A DNA stretch of 64,000 bases. It comes from Competibacter_A sp002352125. GTDB taxonomy: Bacteria; Pseudomonadota; Gammaproteobacteria; Competibacterales; Competibacteraceae. Both the position numbers and the translations under genes were made by a program. Every line of letters starts with the position of its first letter. The stretch's first letter is position 1. The DNA is taken from contig DAOROA010000005.1 in assembly GCA_035441325.1 (NCBI GenBank), positions 1-64,000 on the forward strand, read 5' to 3'. Positions 43,707 to 53,334 of this stretch are shown in pieces. Below the pieces are notes generated by a model. The model saw only the letters and a program-made list of their open reading frames with translations, was not told where the DNA came from and made no database searches.

Positions 43707-44807
43707 TCAGCCCTGTAGCAGCAAGTTGCGCAAATCGATGATCGCGGCGTTGGCTCGCGAGATGTACGACGCCATGATCAGCGAATGATTAGCCATCGGT
43801 CCAAAGCCAGTGCCGTTTAGGATCATTGGACTCCAGATAAAGCTTTGGGTGTTTTCCAGCTCGCGGATGATCTGTTTGAGCGAGACTATGGCATTCTTGT
43901 TGGCGAGCACGTCGCCAAAGTCCACTTCCAGCGCCTTGAGGGTATGCACCAATGCCCAGGTGTAGCCTCGCGCTTCGAAAAACACGTCGTCGATTTTCAG
44001 CCACGGTGTTTTGATTTGGGATTGGTCCGGGGTCGGGGTGGACTGGCGGGCGTTGGGATCACCAGCCAGATCCAGGTTATAGCGGGTCTGGCCGACGCTG
44101 GATGCTAACCGTTGCGCCAAACTGCCCAGCCGCTTCTCGACCACTTGCAGATAGACGCTCAGATTGTCGGCGCGGGTGAAGAATTGCCCATCGTAGGCCT
44201 TGTCATCGGCGAGCCGATTCATATAGCGGTACAGCGCCTCGGTCCCCTTGCGGTATTCGGATTCGGTGGACGGTAGAATCCACGACTCCGAATCGTAATT
44301 GAATTGCGGATCGGCCACTTGCAAGTCCTTGTCCTCGATGGATTGGGTTTGTGAGCGGCTGAAGTCGTTACGCATGGCGCGCACCAGATCGCGCAATTCG
44401 GTCAGTGCGCCGAATTCCCAGTTGGGAATGTTATCGAGATAGACGCCCGGTGGCGTAATGTCGTTGCTGAGATAGCCGCCTGGCTTGTCCAGCAGGGTTT
44501 CGGCAATATGGATAGCGGAAGCGGTCGTCACGTAGCCGGGCACCAGTTTTTTCTGCTCGTTTTTGGCCATTTCCAAAGCGACCTCACGCACGCCGAATTC
44601 GCTTGGCGAACGTGACCAGATAAAGCCGAGCACGATCACAACGATGACGTAAGTGACCAAAAACAAACCGAGCGTCCACCACAAACCTTTCTCCTTCCAG
44701 GTTCGCGGATGGTAGTAGGTGGCGACCTTGGTGACTTTTTCGCCTAACTTGGGTTTATTGGGTGCGGATGCGGATTCATGAGCATCCACCAGATTTTCCT
44801 CAGTCAT
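43707..44807 (-). CDS. DUF2333 family membrane protein
   Basis: A 366-residue protein with one N-terminal membrane helix (LGLFLVTYVIVVIVLGFIWS, about residues 47-66) and a large periplasmic domain. Family features are GGYLSNDITPPGVYLDNIPNWEFGALTELRD (in part) and the late SFIWSPMILNGTGFGPMANHS. Its function is unknown. It lies 36 bases after valS on the same strand and just before the YdjM-like gene, probably in one operon. Confidence 0.88.
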   Translation of the reverse strand: MTEENLVDAHESASAPNKPKLGEKVTKVATYYHPRTWKEKGLWWTLGLFLVTYVIVVIVLGFIWSRSPSEFGVREVALEMAKNEQKKLVPGYVTTASAIHIAETLLDKPGGYLSNDITPPGVYLDNIPNWEFGALTELRDLVRAMRNDFSRSQTQSIEDKDLQVADPQFNYDSESWILPSTESEYRKGTEALYRYMNRLADDKAYDGQFFTRADNLSVYLQVVEKRLGSLAQRLASSVGQTRYNLDLAGDPNARQSTPTPDQSQIKTPWLKIDDVFFEARGYTWALVHTLKALEVDFGDVLANKNAIVSLKQIIRELENTQSFIWSPMILNGTGFGPMANHSLIMASYISRANAAIIDLRNLLLQG

Positions 44808-44843
44808 GTCTGCTCCTCAAGTTCTTTGGTGAAATTTCCGAAC

Positions 44844-47618
44844 TCACAACTGCCGGATGCGCACCAGTTGCTCTTCCAGCTTGGCTGTGGCGGTTTGGAG
44901 TTCCGCGACGCGGGCGCGTTCCTTTTCGACCACCTCGGCCGGGGCACGACCGATGAAGTTGGCGTTGCTTAGCTTGGCAACTCCCCTTTCTGCCTCCTGG
45001 CAAAGCTTGGCGATTTCCTTGGTCAGACGGGCGATTTCCGCCGTCTTGTCGATCAGACCGGACATGGGAATCAAGATTTTCATGCCGCCGACTAGCGCGG
45101 TCGCCGCCTCTGGCGCCGGATCCTGCTCGCCCAACCAAGCGATGGATTCCAGCCGGCCCAACATCGTCAAGGCCTGCCGATGCCGTTCCAGTCGTTCCCG
45201 ATCTTCGGCGGTGCCGTGTTGCAGCAGTACCGGCAACGGCTTGCCGGGAGCGATGTTCATCTCGGCGCGGATGCGGCGCACCCCCAGTAGAAATTGTTGC
45301 AGCCATTCGACTTCTGCAATCGCCGCTGCATCCACCTGCGTCTTATCGGCTTCCGGGTAAGGTTGCCGCATGATGGTGTCGCCGGTCACACCGGCCAGCG
45401 GCGCGGCTCGCTGCCAGATTTCCTCGGTGATGAACGGCATCAGCGGATGCAGCAACCGCAGCAGGGTTTCCAGCACTTGGATGAGCGTTCGCCGAGTGCC
45501 GCGCTGAGCTGCTGCAGAGCTGGTGGGGCCGGTCAGCACTGGCTTGGATAGCTCCAGATACCAGTCGCAGAACTCGTTCCAGGTGAACTCGTAAATCGCT
45601 TGGGCCATCTGATCGAAACGGTAACCCTGCACCGCCGCATGGGTTTCGATAATCGTCTTTTGCAGGCAAGACAGAATCCAGCGGTCGGCTTGGCCGAGTT
45701 CGATCTCGCCGCCGCTCAGTCCGGTATCCTTCCCTTCGGTGTTCATCAGCACGTAGCGGGCGGCGTTCCACAGCTTGTTACAGAAGTTGCGGTAGCCTTC
45801 CACTCGACCCATATCGAACACCACGTCGCGGCCGGTGGTCGCCAACGCGGCGAAGGTGAAGCGCAGGGCATCGGTGCCGTGGGCGCGGATACCGTCCGGA
45901 AACTGCTTGCGGGTGGCTTTTTCGATGCGCGGGGCCATCTGCGGCTGCATCAGGCCGGTGGTGCGCTTGACGACGAGTTCATCGAGATCCACGCCGTCGA
46001 TCAGGTCGAGCGGATCGAGGACGTTGCCCTTGGATTTCGACATCTTTTGGCCGTCCTGATCTCGCACCAGGCCGTGAATGTAGACCTCGCGAAACGGCAC
46101 ATCGCCCATGAATTTCAGGCCCATCATGATCATCCGCGCCACCCAGAAGAAAATGATGTCGAAGCCGGTCACCAGCACGCTGGTTGGATAAAAGGTCTTG
46201 AGTGCCTCGGTATTCTCTGGCCAACCCAGCGTCGAAAACGGCCACAGTGCCGAGGAAAACCAGGTGTCCAGCACGTCGGGATCCTGGGTCAGCGTCACGT
46301 CCGGGTCGAGCCGGTGTTTGGCGCGGATTTCCGCCTCGTCGCGACCGACGTAGACTTTGCCTGCGGCGTCGTACCAAGCCGGAATCCGGTGGCCCCACCA
46401 GATTTGCCGGCTGATGCACCAATCTTCGATCCGGTTCAACCAGTCGAAATAGGTCTTTTCCCAGTTTTCCGGGATGAATTTGATCTTGCCGGTTTTGACG
46501 GCGGCGATAGACGGACCCGCCAGCGGCCCGGTCTTGACGTACCACTGATCGGTCAAGAACGGCTCGATGACCGCGTGGCTGCGATCCCCGCGCGGCACCA
46601 TCAGCTTGTGCGGCTTGATATCCTCCATCAGCCCCAATTCTTCCAGATCGGTGACGACCCGCTTGCGGGCCTCGAAACGATCCAGCCCGCGATAGGTTTC
46701 CGGGCCGTTGTCGTTGATTTTGGCGTCGGCGGTGAAGATGTTGAGCAGCGGCAGTTTGTGGCGCTGGCCGACCGCATAGTCGTTGAAATCGTGCGCCGGC
46801 GTGATCTTGACGCAGCCGGTGCCGAAGGCCGGGTCGACGTATTCGTCGGCGATGATGGGAATCGTGCGGCCCGTCAGCGGCAACGCCACATGCAGGCCGA
46901 TGAGATTCTTGTAGCGTTCGTCGTCGGGATGCACGGCAACGGCGGTATCGCCCAGCATGGTTTCCGGGCGGGTGGTGGCGACGATCAAATCGCCGCCACC
47001 CTCGGCCAGCGGATAGCGGATATGCCACATGAAGCCGTTTTCTTCGGCGCTGACCACTTCCAAATCCGACACGGCGGTATGCAGCACCGGATCCCAGTTC
47101 ACCAGCCGCTGGCCGCGATAGATCAAGCCTTCCTCGTACAGCCGGACGAACACTTCCCGCACCGCCGCCGAGAGACCTTCGTCCATGGTAAAGCGTTCCC
47201 GCGCCCAATCGACCGATGCGCCCATCCGCCGCAACTGGCGGGTGATGGTGCCGCCGGATTCCGCTTTCCATACCCACACCCGCTCGATGAACGCCTCGCG
47301 CCCCAGATCGTGGCGGGTTTTGCCTTCGCCGGCCAGTTGCCGTTCCACCACCATTTGCGTCGCGATGCCAGCATGATCGGTGCCTGGCTGCCACAGGGCG
47401 TTGTAGCCCTTCATCCGGTAATAACGGGTCAGCGCATCCATGATGGTGTCCTGGAAAGCGTGACCCATGTGGAGAGTACCGGTGACGTTCGGCGGCGGGA
47501 TCATGATGCAGTACGGTTCGCCCTGGCCGCTGGGCGCGAAGTGACCGCGCTCTTCCCAGTAGGTGTACCAGCGTTCTTCGATGGCGTGCGGTTCGTAGGT
47601 CTTGTCCATATCGGTCAT
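44844..47618 (-). CDS. valS: Valyl-tRNA synthetase
   Basis: 924 residues from the ATG at 47618; ATG 47609 (MDKTYEPHAIEERWY) aligns best with E. coli ValS and is the alternative. The HIGH-type motif is PNVTGTLHMGH, the catalytic loop KMSKSKGNVLDP, and the editing domain carries ATTRPETMLGDTAVAVHP. A C-terminal coiled coil (LIDKTAEIARLTKEIAKLCQ) ends the protein. It charges tRNA-Val. Large antisense open frames cover the gene but are codon-bias shadows. Confidence 0.97.
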   Translation of the reverse strand: MTDMDKTYEPHAIEERWYTYWEERGHFAPSGQGEPYCIMIPPPNVTGTLHMGHAFQDTIMDALTRYYRMKGYNALWQPGTDHAGIATQMVVERQLAGEGKTRHDLGREAFIERVWVWKAESGGTITRQLRRMGASVDWARERFTMDEGLSAAVREVFVRLYEEGLIYRGQRLVNWDPVLHTAVSDLEVVSAEENGFMWHIRYPLAEGGGDLIVATTRPETMLGDTAVAVHPDDERYKNLIGLHVALPLTGRTIPIIADEYVDPAFGTGCVKITPAHDFNDYAVGQRHKLPLLNIFTADAKINDNGPETYRGLDRFEARKRVVTDLEELGLMEDIKPHKLMVPRGDRSHAVIEPFLTDQWYVKTGPLAGPSIAAVKTGKIKFIPENWEKTYFDWLNRIEDWCISRQIWWGHRIPAWYDAAGKVYVGRDEAEIRAKHRLDPDVTLTQDPDVLDTWFSSALWPFSTLGWPENTEALKTFYPTSVLVTGFDIIFFWVARMIMMGLKFMGDVPFREVYIHGLVRDQDGQKMSKSKGNVLDPLDLIDGVDLDELVVKRTTGLMQPQMAPRIEKATRKQFPDGIRAHGTDALRFTFAALATTGRDVVFDMGRVEGYRNFCNKLWNAARYVLMNTEGKDTGLSGGEIELGQADRWILSCLQKTIIETHAAVQGYRFDQMAQAIYEFTWNEFCDWYLELSKPVLTGPTSSAAAQRGTRRTLIQVLETLLRLLHPLMPFITEEIWQRAAPLAGVTGDTIMRQPYPEADKTQVDAAAIAEVEWLQQFLLGVRRIRAEMNIAPGKPLPVLLQHGTAEDRERLERHRQALTMLGRLESIAWLGEQDPAPEAATALVGGMKILIPMSGLIDKTAEIARLTKEIAKLCQEAERGVAKLSNANFIGRAPAEVVEKERARVAELQTATAKLEEQLVRIRQL

Positions 47619-47701
47619 CGGTCGATAAAAGCTTGGCGGAAGGCGCTGGCGCGCGGAATGCGGAATTGTCGTACAGAGCAAAGATTATAACCCAGCTTGC
47701 C

Positions 47702-48814
47702 TCAGCCGATTGGGCCGAACTCGTCGGCTCGAAAACCGGCCAGCGGTAGTAACTGCTCCAGACCGGCCCGCAATTCGCCGGAATCGGCAGCCCGCAACGT
47801 GATATGGCCCACCTTGCGGCCGGGGCGCGGAGCCTTGCCGTAGGCGTGATAGTGCGCACCGGGCACCGCCAGCACCGCCGCCGGTTCCGGCATCGCGCCG
47901 ATGCAGTTCAGCATGGCGCTCGGACCGATGGCGATGGCCGAGCCCAGCGGCAGACCGAGAATCGCTCGCAGGTGGTTTTCGAATTGGCTGGTCTCGGCCC
48001 CCTCGATGGTCCAGTGCCCGGAATTGTGAACGCGCGGCGCCATTTCGTTGGCGATCAAGCGGCCCTCGTGGACGAAAAATTCGATGGCCAGCAAGCCAAC
48101 GTAGCGTAGCCGGTCCAATAAGCGGTGAGCGTAATTCCAGCCTTCGCACTCTAGTCCAGGCGCCATGCCAGGCAATCGCGACAATCGCAGGATGCCGTCG
48201 CGATGGTGGTTTTCTATCAGCGGATAAAACGCGGTTTCGCCGTCCCGTCCGCGCACTGCCAGCACCGATATTTCTCGTTCGAAAGGCACGAACCCTTCCA
48301 AGATCAGCGGTACGCCACCCAACTCGCGCCAAGCGGGTTCGATATCTTCTGGAGTGCGCAGTACCCGCTGACCTTTGCCGTCGTAGCCCAAACGGCGAGT
48401 CTTGAGCACCGCCGGCAACTCCACCCGTACCACGGCACTTTGCAGTTCCTCCAAGCTATCGATCGTGGCAAACGTTGGAGTCGGAATGCCCAGTTCCCAG
48501 AACAAGGTTTTCTCGAACAGCCGGTCCTGGGCCACCGCCAACGCCCGGGCCGGCGGATAAACCGTCACCCGCTGTTCCAAAAACTGGGCGGCGGCAGCCG
48601 GTACGTTTTCGAAGTCGAAGGTCACTACGTCCGCCCATTCGGCCAGTTCATTCAGTCTGGCTTCGTCGTCGTAATCGCCCCGAATCAGCGTAGCGACCTG
48701 CCCGGCACAGGCATCGGCGGCAGGATCGAGAACCCGAAAGCGGAGACCCAACGAATGACCGGCCCAGGCCAGCATCCGCGCCAACTGCCCGCCACCGACG
48801 ATGCCGACGTTCAT
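47702..48814 (-). CDS. purK: 5-(carboxyamino)imidazole ribonucleotide synthase PurK
   Basis: 370 residues from the ATG at 48814, which overlaps the purE stop by 4 bases. The N-terminus MNVGIVGGGQLARMLAWAG is the PurK signature, followed by an ATP-grasp domain (LKTRRLGYDGKGQRV) and NEMAPRVHNSGHWTIEG. It carboxylates AIR with ATP and bicarbonate to N5-CAIR, the substrate of PurE. The open frame extends upstream into purE but is not coding there. Confidence 0.96.
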   Translation of the reverse strand: MNVGIVGGGQLARMLAWAGHSLGLRFRVLDPAADACAGQVATLIRGDYDDEARLNELAEWADVVTFDFENVPAAAAQFLEQRVTVYPPARALAVAQDRLFEKTLFWELGIPTPTFATIDSLEELQSAVVRVELPAVLKTRRLGYDGKGQRVLRTPEDIEPAWRELGGVPLILEGFVPFEREISVLAVRGRDGETAFYPLIENHHRDGILRLSRLPGMAPGLECEGWNYAHRLLDRLRYVGLLAIEFFVHEGRLIANEMAPRVHNSGHWTIEGAETSQFENHLRAILGLPLGSAIAIGPSAMLNCIGAMPEPAAVLAVPGAHYHAYGKAPRPGRKVGHITLRAADSGELRAGLEQLLPLAGFRADEFGPIG

Positions 48815-49308
48815 TGTACGGTGCTCCGTGGATCGGGTTGGCTCAACACCTGCTCGGTCTGCCGGGCACGAAAATCGCGCACGGCTTCGCGGATCGCAGG
48901 ATATTTGTTGCCGAGCAGTGCGGCGGCCAACAGCGCGGCGTTGATCGCGCCGGCCTTGCCGATGGCCAAAGTGCCGACCGGAATGCCGCCCGGCATCTGA
49001 ACGATGGAGAGCAGCGAGTCCAAGCCGTTGAGCGCCTGCGACTGCACCGGAACGCCCAATACCGGCAACACGGTTTTGGCGGCCACCATGCCCGGCAGGT
49101 GCGCCGCACCGCCGGCCCCGGCGATGATCGCTTCCAACCCGCGCGCCTCGGCGGTCGCGGCGTACTCGAACAGCAGATCGGGGGTGCGGTGGGCCGACAC
49201 CACCCGGACTTCGTGGTGCACGCCCAGCGCCTCCAGCGTGTTTGCCGCATGTTCCAGCGTGCTCCAGTCGGAGGTGGAGCCCATGATCAAACCAACCAGT
49301 GGATTCAT
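48811..49308 (-). CDS. purE: N5-carboxyaminoimidazole ribonucleotide mutase PurE
   Basis: A 165-residue class I PurE with VGLIMGSTSDW, the catalytic His40 in VVSAHRTPDLL, and GAGGAAHLPGMVA. It moves the carboxylate of N5-CAIR to give CAIR in purine synthesis. The purEK order and 4-base overlap are the classic operon form. No PurR-like operator was identified with confidence upstream. Confidence 0.97.
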   Translation of the reverse strand: MNPLVGLIMGSTSDWSTLEHAANTLEALGVHHEVRVVSAHRTPDLLFEYAATAEARGLEAIIAGAGGAAHLPGMVAAKTVLPVLGVPVQSQALNGLDSLLSIVQMPGGIPVGTLAIGKAGAINAALLAAALLGNKYPAIREAVRDFRARQTEQVLSQPDPRSTVQ

Positions 49309-49801
49309 ATTTGTTCTTGCTCGTATCGAAGTGGCAATCGTCTTGCAAAGCAGTTAGCTTAACCTCGCTCTAACCTTGCGGAAAGCTTGCACCGAAGCGC
49401 CGGAAAGCGTAAATCTTACATTGGGTCACCCGAAAGAAACCGGTACTGCGTCTGCTGTCGTCGCCGAACGAAAACACTGCGGACTGCTACCGGGCCGGAC
49501 CTTGCCGGTTGGCAGAGGGAGCGATTGCCTCTTCTGGCGGGAGATCATCGTTTCGAAGCCATTCCCGGTTAAGGTTGTGAAGTCTTGCCGTTCTCGGCTG
49601 CCAAGGTGGTCGGCTGACAAAAATGTTTGTTTACGCTAACAACTGGCCGAAATACGCGAATTCATAATCTGGCATTTCAAAAATCAGAATAGAGATTTTT
49701 AAGTAGTTAGCCTTAAGTTATCCGGTATTTTATGCTCAATTTTAAATGGTTAAGTTTAAAAAACTGGCCGAACTTTCGGCCAATTACTTATATTGGCACT
49801 T
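49309..49801. other. Intergenic region at the left edge of the accessory island
   Basis: 493 bases without a credible gene; the frame 49376-49639 has no recognisable protein. From about 49640 the sequence becomes strikingly A+T-rich. The 11-mer AACTGGCCGAA occurs twice (49641-49651 and 49762-49772), and the second copy is part of the inverted repeat at 49765-49782. Confidence 0.45.
49765..49782. promoter_or_regulatory. Inverted repeat just upstream of the diguanylate cyclase gene
   Basis: TGGCCGAA and TTCGGCCA are separated by CT, forming a perfect 8-bp palindrome 19 bases before the ATG at 49802. It could be an operator or a leader hairpin controlling the GGDEF gene. Confidence 0.4.
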
Positions 49802-51193
49802 ATGAATAAAATAACTAAAAGATTAGAAACCATAGAAGATACCGAAATCACTCAAAAAGTTCGAGAGGCTCAAATTCGACAACTTTATAACCAAACTTGG
49901 GTTGGTTTGATGGGTGGTTCTGTCGTCAGCATTTCAATTTGCGTTGCTCTTTGGGAAGCTATTCCTCAATGGAAACTTTTATTATGGCTAAGTATTTCAC
50001 TTCTTTTCATCTTTATGAGAGGTTTTCTCACCTTCGCTTTTCAACGAAAAGCGCCATCGGGACACACTATCTATCGTTGGGCTAATCTGCACGTCTTCGG
50101 TACTATCGCGTCTGGTCTGATGTGGGCTGTACCATCTGTTTTTCTTTGGCCGAGCCATTCGGCGACGCATCAGCTAGTCTGGTCGATATGTATTATTTCC
50201 ACAAGCGCTTCGGCGGTAGCAATGTATTTTATCTGGATACCATCTTATATATCGTTTCTCTCTCTTTCGGTAGTGCCGATATCGATCCGATTATTATCAG
50301 AAGAAGGATTGGTATACATTATACTTGGGTTGCTTGGTCTGTTTTTTACCGTCGTCCTTGCGCAGACAGGTAAGATGATGCACGATGCCAGTTTGCGTTC
50401 GCTTATAATTAGCTTTCGCAATGAAGCACTAAGTTCGCTATTGTTAGAGGAAAAAACAAAACAGGAAGCACTTGCAATCAAATTACAATCGGCTCTCGAT
50501 CAACTCAGCCAACTCAGTATGACGGATGAGCTGACGGGGCTTTGGAACAGGCGCTTTCTCAACGCTACCGTGCAAGAAGATGTTGCTCAATCCATCCGAA
50601 ATTATCGAAATATCCAACAGGAACCACCCAAGAAAACTATCGATATAGATATATTTTTTATCATAATAGATTTGGATCATTTCAAATCCGTAAATGATAC
50701 CTATGGTCACAGCATCGGAGATCAAGTGCTTGTACAAATGAGTCAATTGCTGTCTTCTTCTTTCCGCAATATTGATAGGATAATCCGTTGGGGCGGTGAA
50801 GAATTTATGATGATCGTCCGGAATGCTTGTCGCGATGACTATACTCTTCTCGCTGAGCGAGTTCGACTAGCGGTGGAAACACACCAGTTCGATATCGGCA
50901 TAGAGAAACCGCTTCGCCTCACCTGTTCCATCGGCATCGCCGTGTTTCCTTTTCTGCCGAACTGGCCAGAAGCGCTAAACTGGGACCGAGTGCTGGAAGT
51001 GGCCGATGCTTGTCTATATGCTGCAAAGCGTTCCGGACGCAATGCCTGGATAGGCCTCACGCCTACCGAGTTTGCGACAGAGAAAGATTTTGAGGTAAAT
51101 TTTACCAAGTATGTGCCGAATCTTATTCGAGATGGCAAGTTGGAGATAAAAACCAGCCTACCTAACAATATCCTAATTTCTTGGGCTGATTGA
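49802..51193 (+). CDS. Membrane-bound diguanylate cyclase (GGDEF)
   Basis: 463 residues from the ATG at 49802. About six membrane segments fill residues 35-200, forming a sensor region without a recognised ligand motif. A short coiled linker (ALAIKLQSALDQLSQLS) leads into a GGDEF domain with MTDELTGLWNRRFL, IDLDHFKSVNDTYGH and the active site RWGGEEF (about 329-335). An inhibitory I-site RxxD (RNID) lies five residues before it, so product feedback is likely. It makes cyclic di-GMP. The first two thirds are A+T-rich with foreign-looking codon use, while the last third looks like the host genome, suggesting a mosaic or recently acquired gene. Confidence 0.93.
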   Translation: MNKITKRLETIEDTEITQKVREAQIRQLYNQTWVGLMGGSVVSISICVALWEAIPQWKLLLWLSISLLFIFMRGFLTFAFQRKAPSGHTIYRWANLHVFGTIASGLMWAVPSVFLWPSHSATHQLVWSICIISTSASAVAMYFIWIPSYISFLSLSVVPISIRLLSEEGLVYIILGLLGLFFTVVLAQTGKMMHDASLRSLIISFRNEALSSLLLEEKTKQEALAIKLQSALDQLSQLSMTDELTGLWNRRFLNATVQEDVAQSIRNYRNIQQEPPKKTIDIDIFFIIIDLDHFKSVNDTYGHSIGDQVLVQMSQLLSSSFRNIDRIIRWGGEEFMMIVRNACRDDYTLLAERVRLAVETHQFDIGIEKPLRLTCSIGIAVFPFLPNWPEALNWDRVLEVADACLYAAKRSGRNAWIGLTPTEFATEKDFEVNFTKYVPNLIRDGKLEIKTSLPNNILISWAD

Positions 51194-51246
51194 TGTTCCG
51201 TCGTCACCTCGAAAATCGCAGCTACAACGCTCAAGAAACCAATCAC

Positions 51247-52533
51247 ATGACCGTTCCAAGACCCATCGGCATCGACCTGTTCGCAGGTGCGGGCGGTTTG
51301 TCGCTTGGATTCGAGCAGGCGGGTTTCGACGTTGCGGCAGCGGTCGAGATCGACCCGATTCACTGCGCGGTTCACGAGTTCAACTTCCCTGGTTCGGCCG
51401 TGATCTGCGCCAGCGTCGTCGATCTGACCGGCGACGCCATCCGCGAGCGAGCAGGTATCGGCGACCGGGATATCGATGTGGTCTTCGGTGGCGCCCCCTG
51501 TCAGGGATTTTCGCTGATCGGCAAGCGGGCGCTGGACGATCCTCGAAACCAGCTCGTATTTCATTACGTCCGCCTCGTCCGCGAACTCCAGCCGCGCTAT
51601 TTCGTCTTCGAGAACGTCAAGGGGTTGACGGTTGGCCCGCAACAGCGGTTCTTGCGCGAACTGATCGAAGCGTTTCGGGATACCGGTTACGATTTGTTGT
51701 TGCCCTACCGGGTGTTAAACGCCGCCGACTTTTGCGTTCCGCAGGATCGTCATCGACTGTTCTTGATCGGCGCGAAACGAGGGCTGCCGTTACCCGCATA
51801 TCCAGTTCCGACCGGTCGGACAACCGTCGCCGAGGCTATCGACGACCTGCCGGATGCCGACCGTTTTCGAGAGTTGCTCGTTTCCGATTCGGTCACCGTC
51901 GATTTTGACACCGTTCATCCTTACGCTCGACGTCTTAGGGGTCTGGATCGCGATCCGGGCGATTTTTCCCATCCGCGAATTTTCGATGCCAACCGGTTGA
52001 CCTCCAGTTTGCGCACCGAACACACCGAACAGTCTCGCCGGCGATTCGTTGCGACGCCACACGGCAGGGTGGAGCCGATCAGCCGCTTTTACAGGCTCGC
52101 TCCGCACGGACTGTGCAACACTTTGCGTGCGGGCACGGACAGTGCGCGCGGGGCTTTCACCTCGCCGCGCCCCATCCACTATCGATTTTCGCGGGTTATC
52201 ACGGTACGCGAAGCCGCAAGACTGCATTCCTATCCCGACTGGTTCCGTTTCCACGCGACTAAATGGCACGGCTTCCGGGAGATCGGCAACAGCGTTCCAC
52301 CGCTTCTTGGACGCGCCGTAGCAAGCGAAATTATAAAAGTGCTCGGATTGATGCCGAAAAAGCTGGAGCAGCCGCTTTTACTGGGGCGTGGCAACGAAAT
52401 TTTGCTAAAGTTCGACATGAGCGAAGCAGCAGCCTACTTCGATGTACCAGTGAATACCATCGCCCAGCGGACTCGAAATATCACGCGACCCGAACTAACC
52501 AAGAAACGGCAAATGGAGATGCCCAGTGGTTAA
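51247..52533 (+). CDS. DNA (cytosine-5)-methyltransferase of a restriction-modification system
   Basis: 428 residues from the ATG at 51247; earlier in-frame starts (51190, 51193) add an unlikely leader. Motif I is DLFAGAGGLSLGF, the catalytic Cys85 is in GGAPCQGFS, ENV lies at FENVKGL (Glu122) and motif VIII is QDRHRLFLIG. A C-terminal extension (PVNTIAQRTRNITRPELTKK) follows the usual end and may be a small DNA-binding segment. It methylates cytosine in an unknown site, protecting it from the endonuclease encoded next (8-base overlap). Confidence 0.94.
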   Translation: MTVPRPIGIDLFAGAGGLSLGFEQAGFDVAAAVEIDPIHCAVHEFNFPGSAVICASVVDLTGDAIRERAGIGDRDIDVVFGGAPCQGFSLIGKRALDDPRNQLVFHYVRLVRELQPRYFVFENVKGLTVGPQQRFLRELIEAFRDTGYDLLLPYRVLNAADFCVPQDRHRLFLIGAKRGLPLPAYPVPTGRTTVAEAIDDLPDADRFRELLVSDSVTVDFDTVHPYARRLRGLDRDPGDFSHPRIFDANRLTSSLRTEHTEQSRRRFVATPHGRVEPISRFYRLAPHGLCNTLRAGTDSARGAFTSPRPIHYRFSRVITVREAARLHSYPDWFRFHATKWHGFREIGNSVPPLLGRAVASEIIKVLGLMPKKLEQPLLLGRGNEILLKFDMSEAAAYFDVPVNTIAQRTRNITRPELTKKRQMEMPSG

Positions 52534-53332
52534 AAAATCCGGATTCAATCGCTATAACGCGATAATTGACCATGTTTTTTCCGAACACTTTGTTCCTGGG
52601 TGCAAGGAATTTGAATTCACCCGCGAAGAGTTTGAACGAATCGCCGAACAACTCGCGATCAAACTTCCAAAAAATCTTGGAGATCTTCCTTACACATTTC
52701 GCTACCGGAAAGATTTACCCAACTCTATTCGGGCAACGGCGGACCAAGGTCTCGAATGGATCATCGAAGGGGCAGGTAGGTCTCGATATCGATTCCGACA
52801 AGCCAAGGTCAACCGCATCGCTCCCCGAGACGATCTGGTAACTCTCAAAATTCCCGACGCCACACCAGAAATCATCACCGCCTACGCGCAGTCCGACGAA
52901 CAAGCCCTGCTCGCGAAAGTCCGTTACAATCGCTTGATCGATATTTTTCTCGGGATGGCCGCTTACTCTCTGCAAAATCATTTGCGCACGACCGTCGCGG
53001 GTATCGGACAAATCGAAGTCGATGAAATCTATGTAGGAATCGACCGATATGGACGCCAATTCGTCATTCCGGTGCAGGCCAAGGGTGGAAGCGACCAGCA
53101 TGGCGCGATCCAGACCCAGCAAGACATCGCTTGTTGCAGAGCCAAGTTTCCGACCTTGATTTGCCGTCCGATTTCCGCGCAATTCATGTCGGAAACGCGC
53201 ATTGCCCTATTCGAATTGGCGGTCGAAGATGCCGAACTCAAGATCGTGGAAGAGCGCCACTACCGGCTCGTACCGGCTGCCGAAATATCGCCCGACGATT
53301 TGCGCTCCTATGGAATCCGGGCCAAACCGTAG
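52526..53332 (+). CDS. Putative type II restriction endonuclease (PD-(D/E)xK)
   Basis: A 268-residue protein starting at the GTG at 52526, overlapping the methyltransferase end. A nuclease-like core is seen at residues 164-186: acidic residues in IEVDEIYVG, then a turn, then PVQAKGG, giving a D/E...QxK arrangement typical of PD-(D/E)xK enzymes. QTQQDIACCRAKFP follows as the usual helix. The family is not recognised by name. Its position between a C5 methyltransferase and a glycosylase makes it the likely restriction enzyme. Its base composition is lower in G+C than the window average. Confidence 0.75.
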   Translation: MVKKSGFNRYNAIIDHVFSEHFVPGCKEFEFTREEFERIAEQLAIKLPKNLGDLPYTFRYRKDLPNSIRATADQGLEWIIEGAGRSRYRFRQAKVNRIAPRDDLVTLKIPDATPEIITAYAQSDEQALLAKVRYNRLIDIFLGMAAYSLQNHLRTTVAGIGQIEVDEIYVGIDRYGRQFVIPVQAKGGSDQHGAIQTQQDIACCRAKFPTLICRPISAQFMSETRIALFELAVEDAELKIVEERHYRLVPAAEISPDDLRSYGIRAKP

Positions 53333-53334
53333 CC

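Noticed and set aside
45600..47690. Long open frames antisense and out of frame across valS (696 and 626 codons)
   Set aside because: valS is unmistakable on the minus strand; the other frames have no family features.
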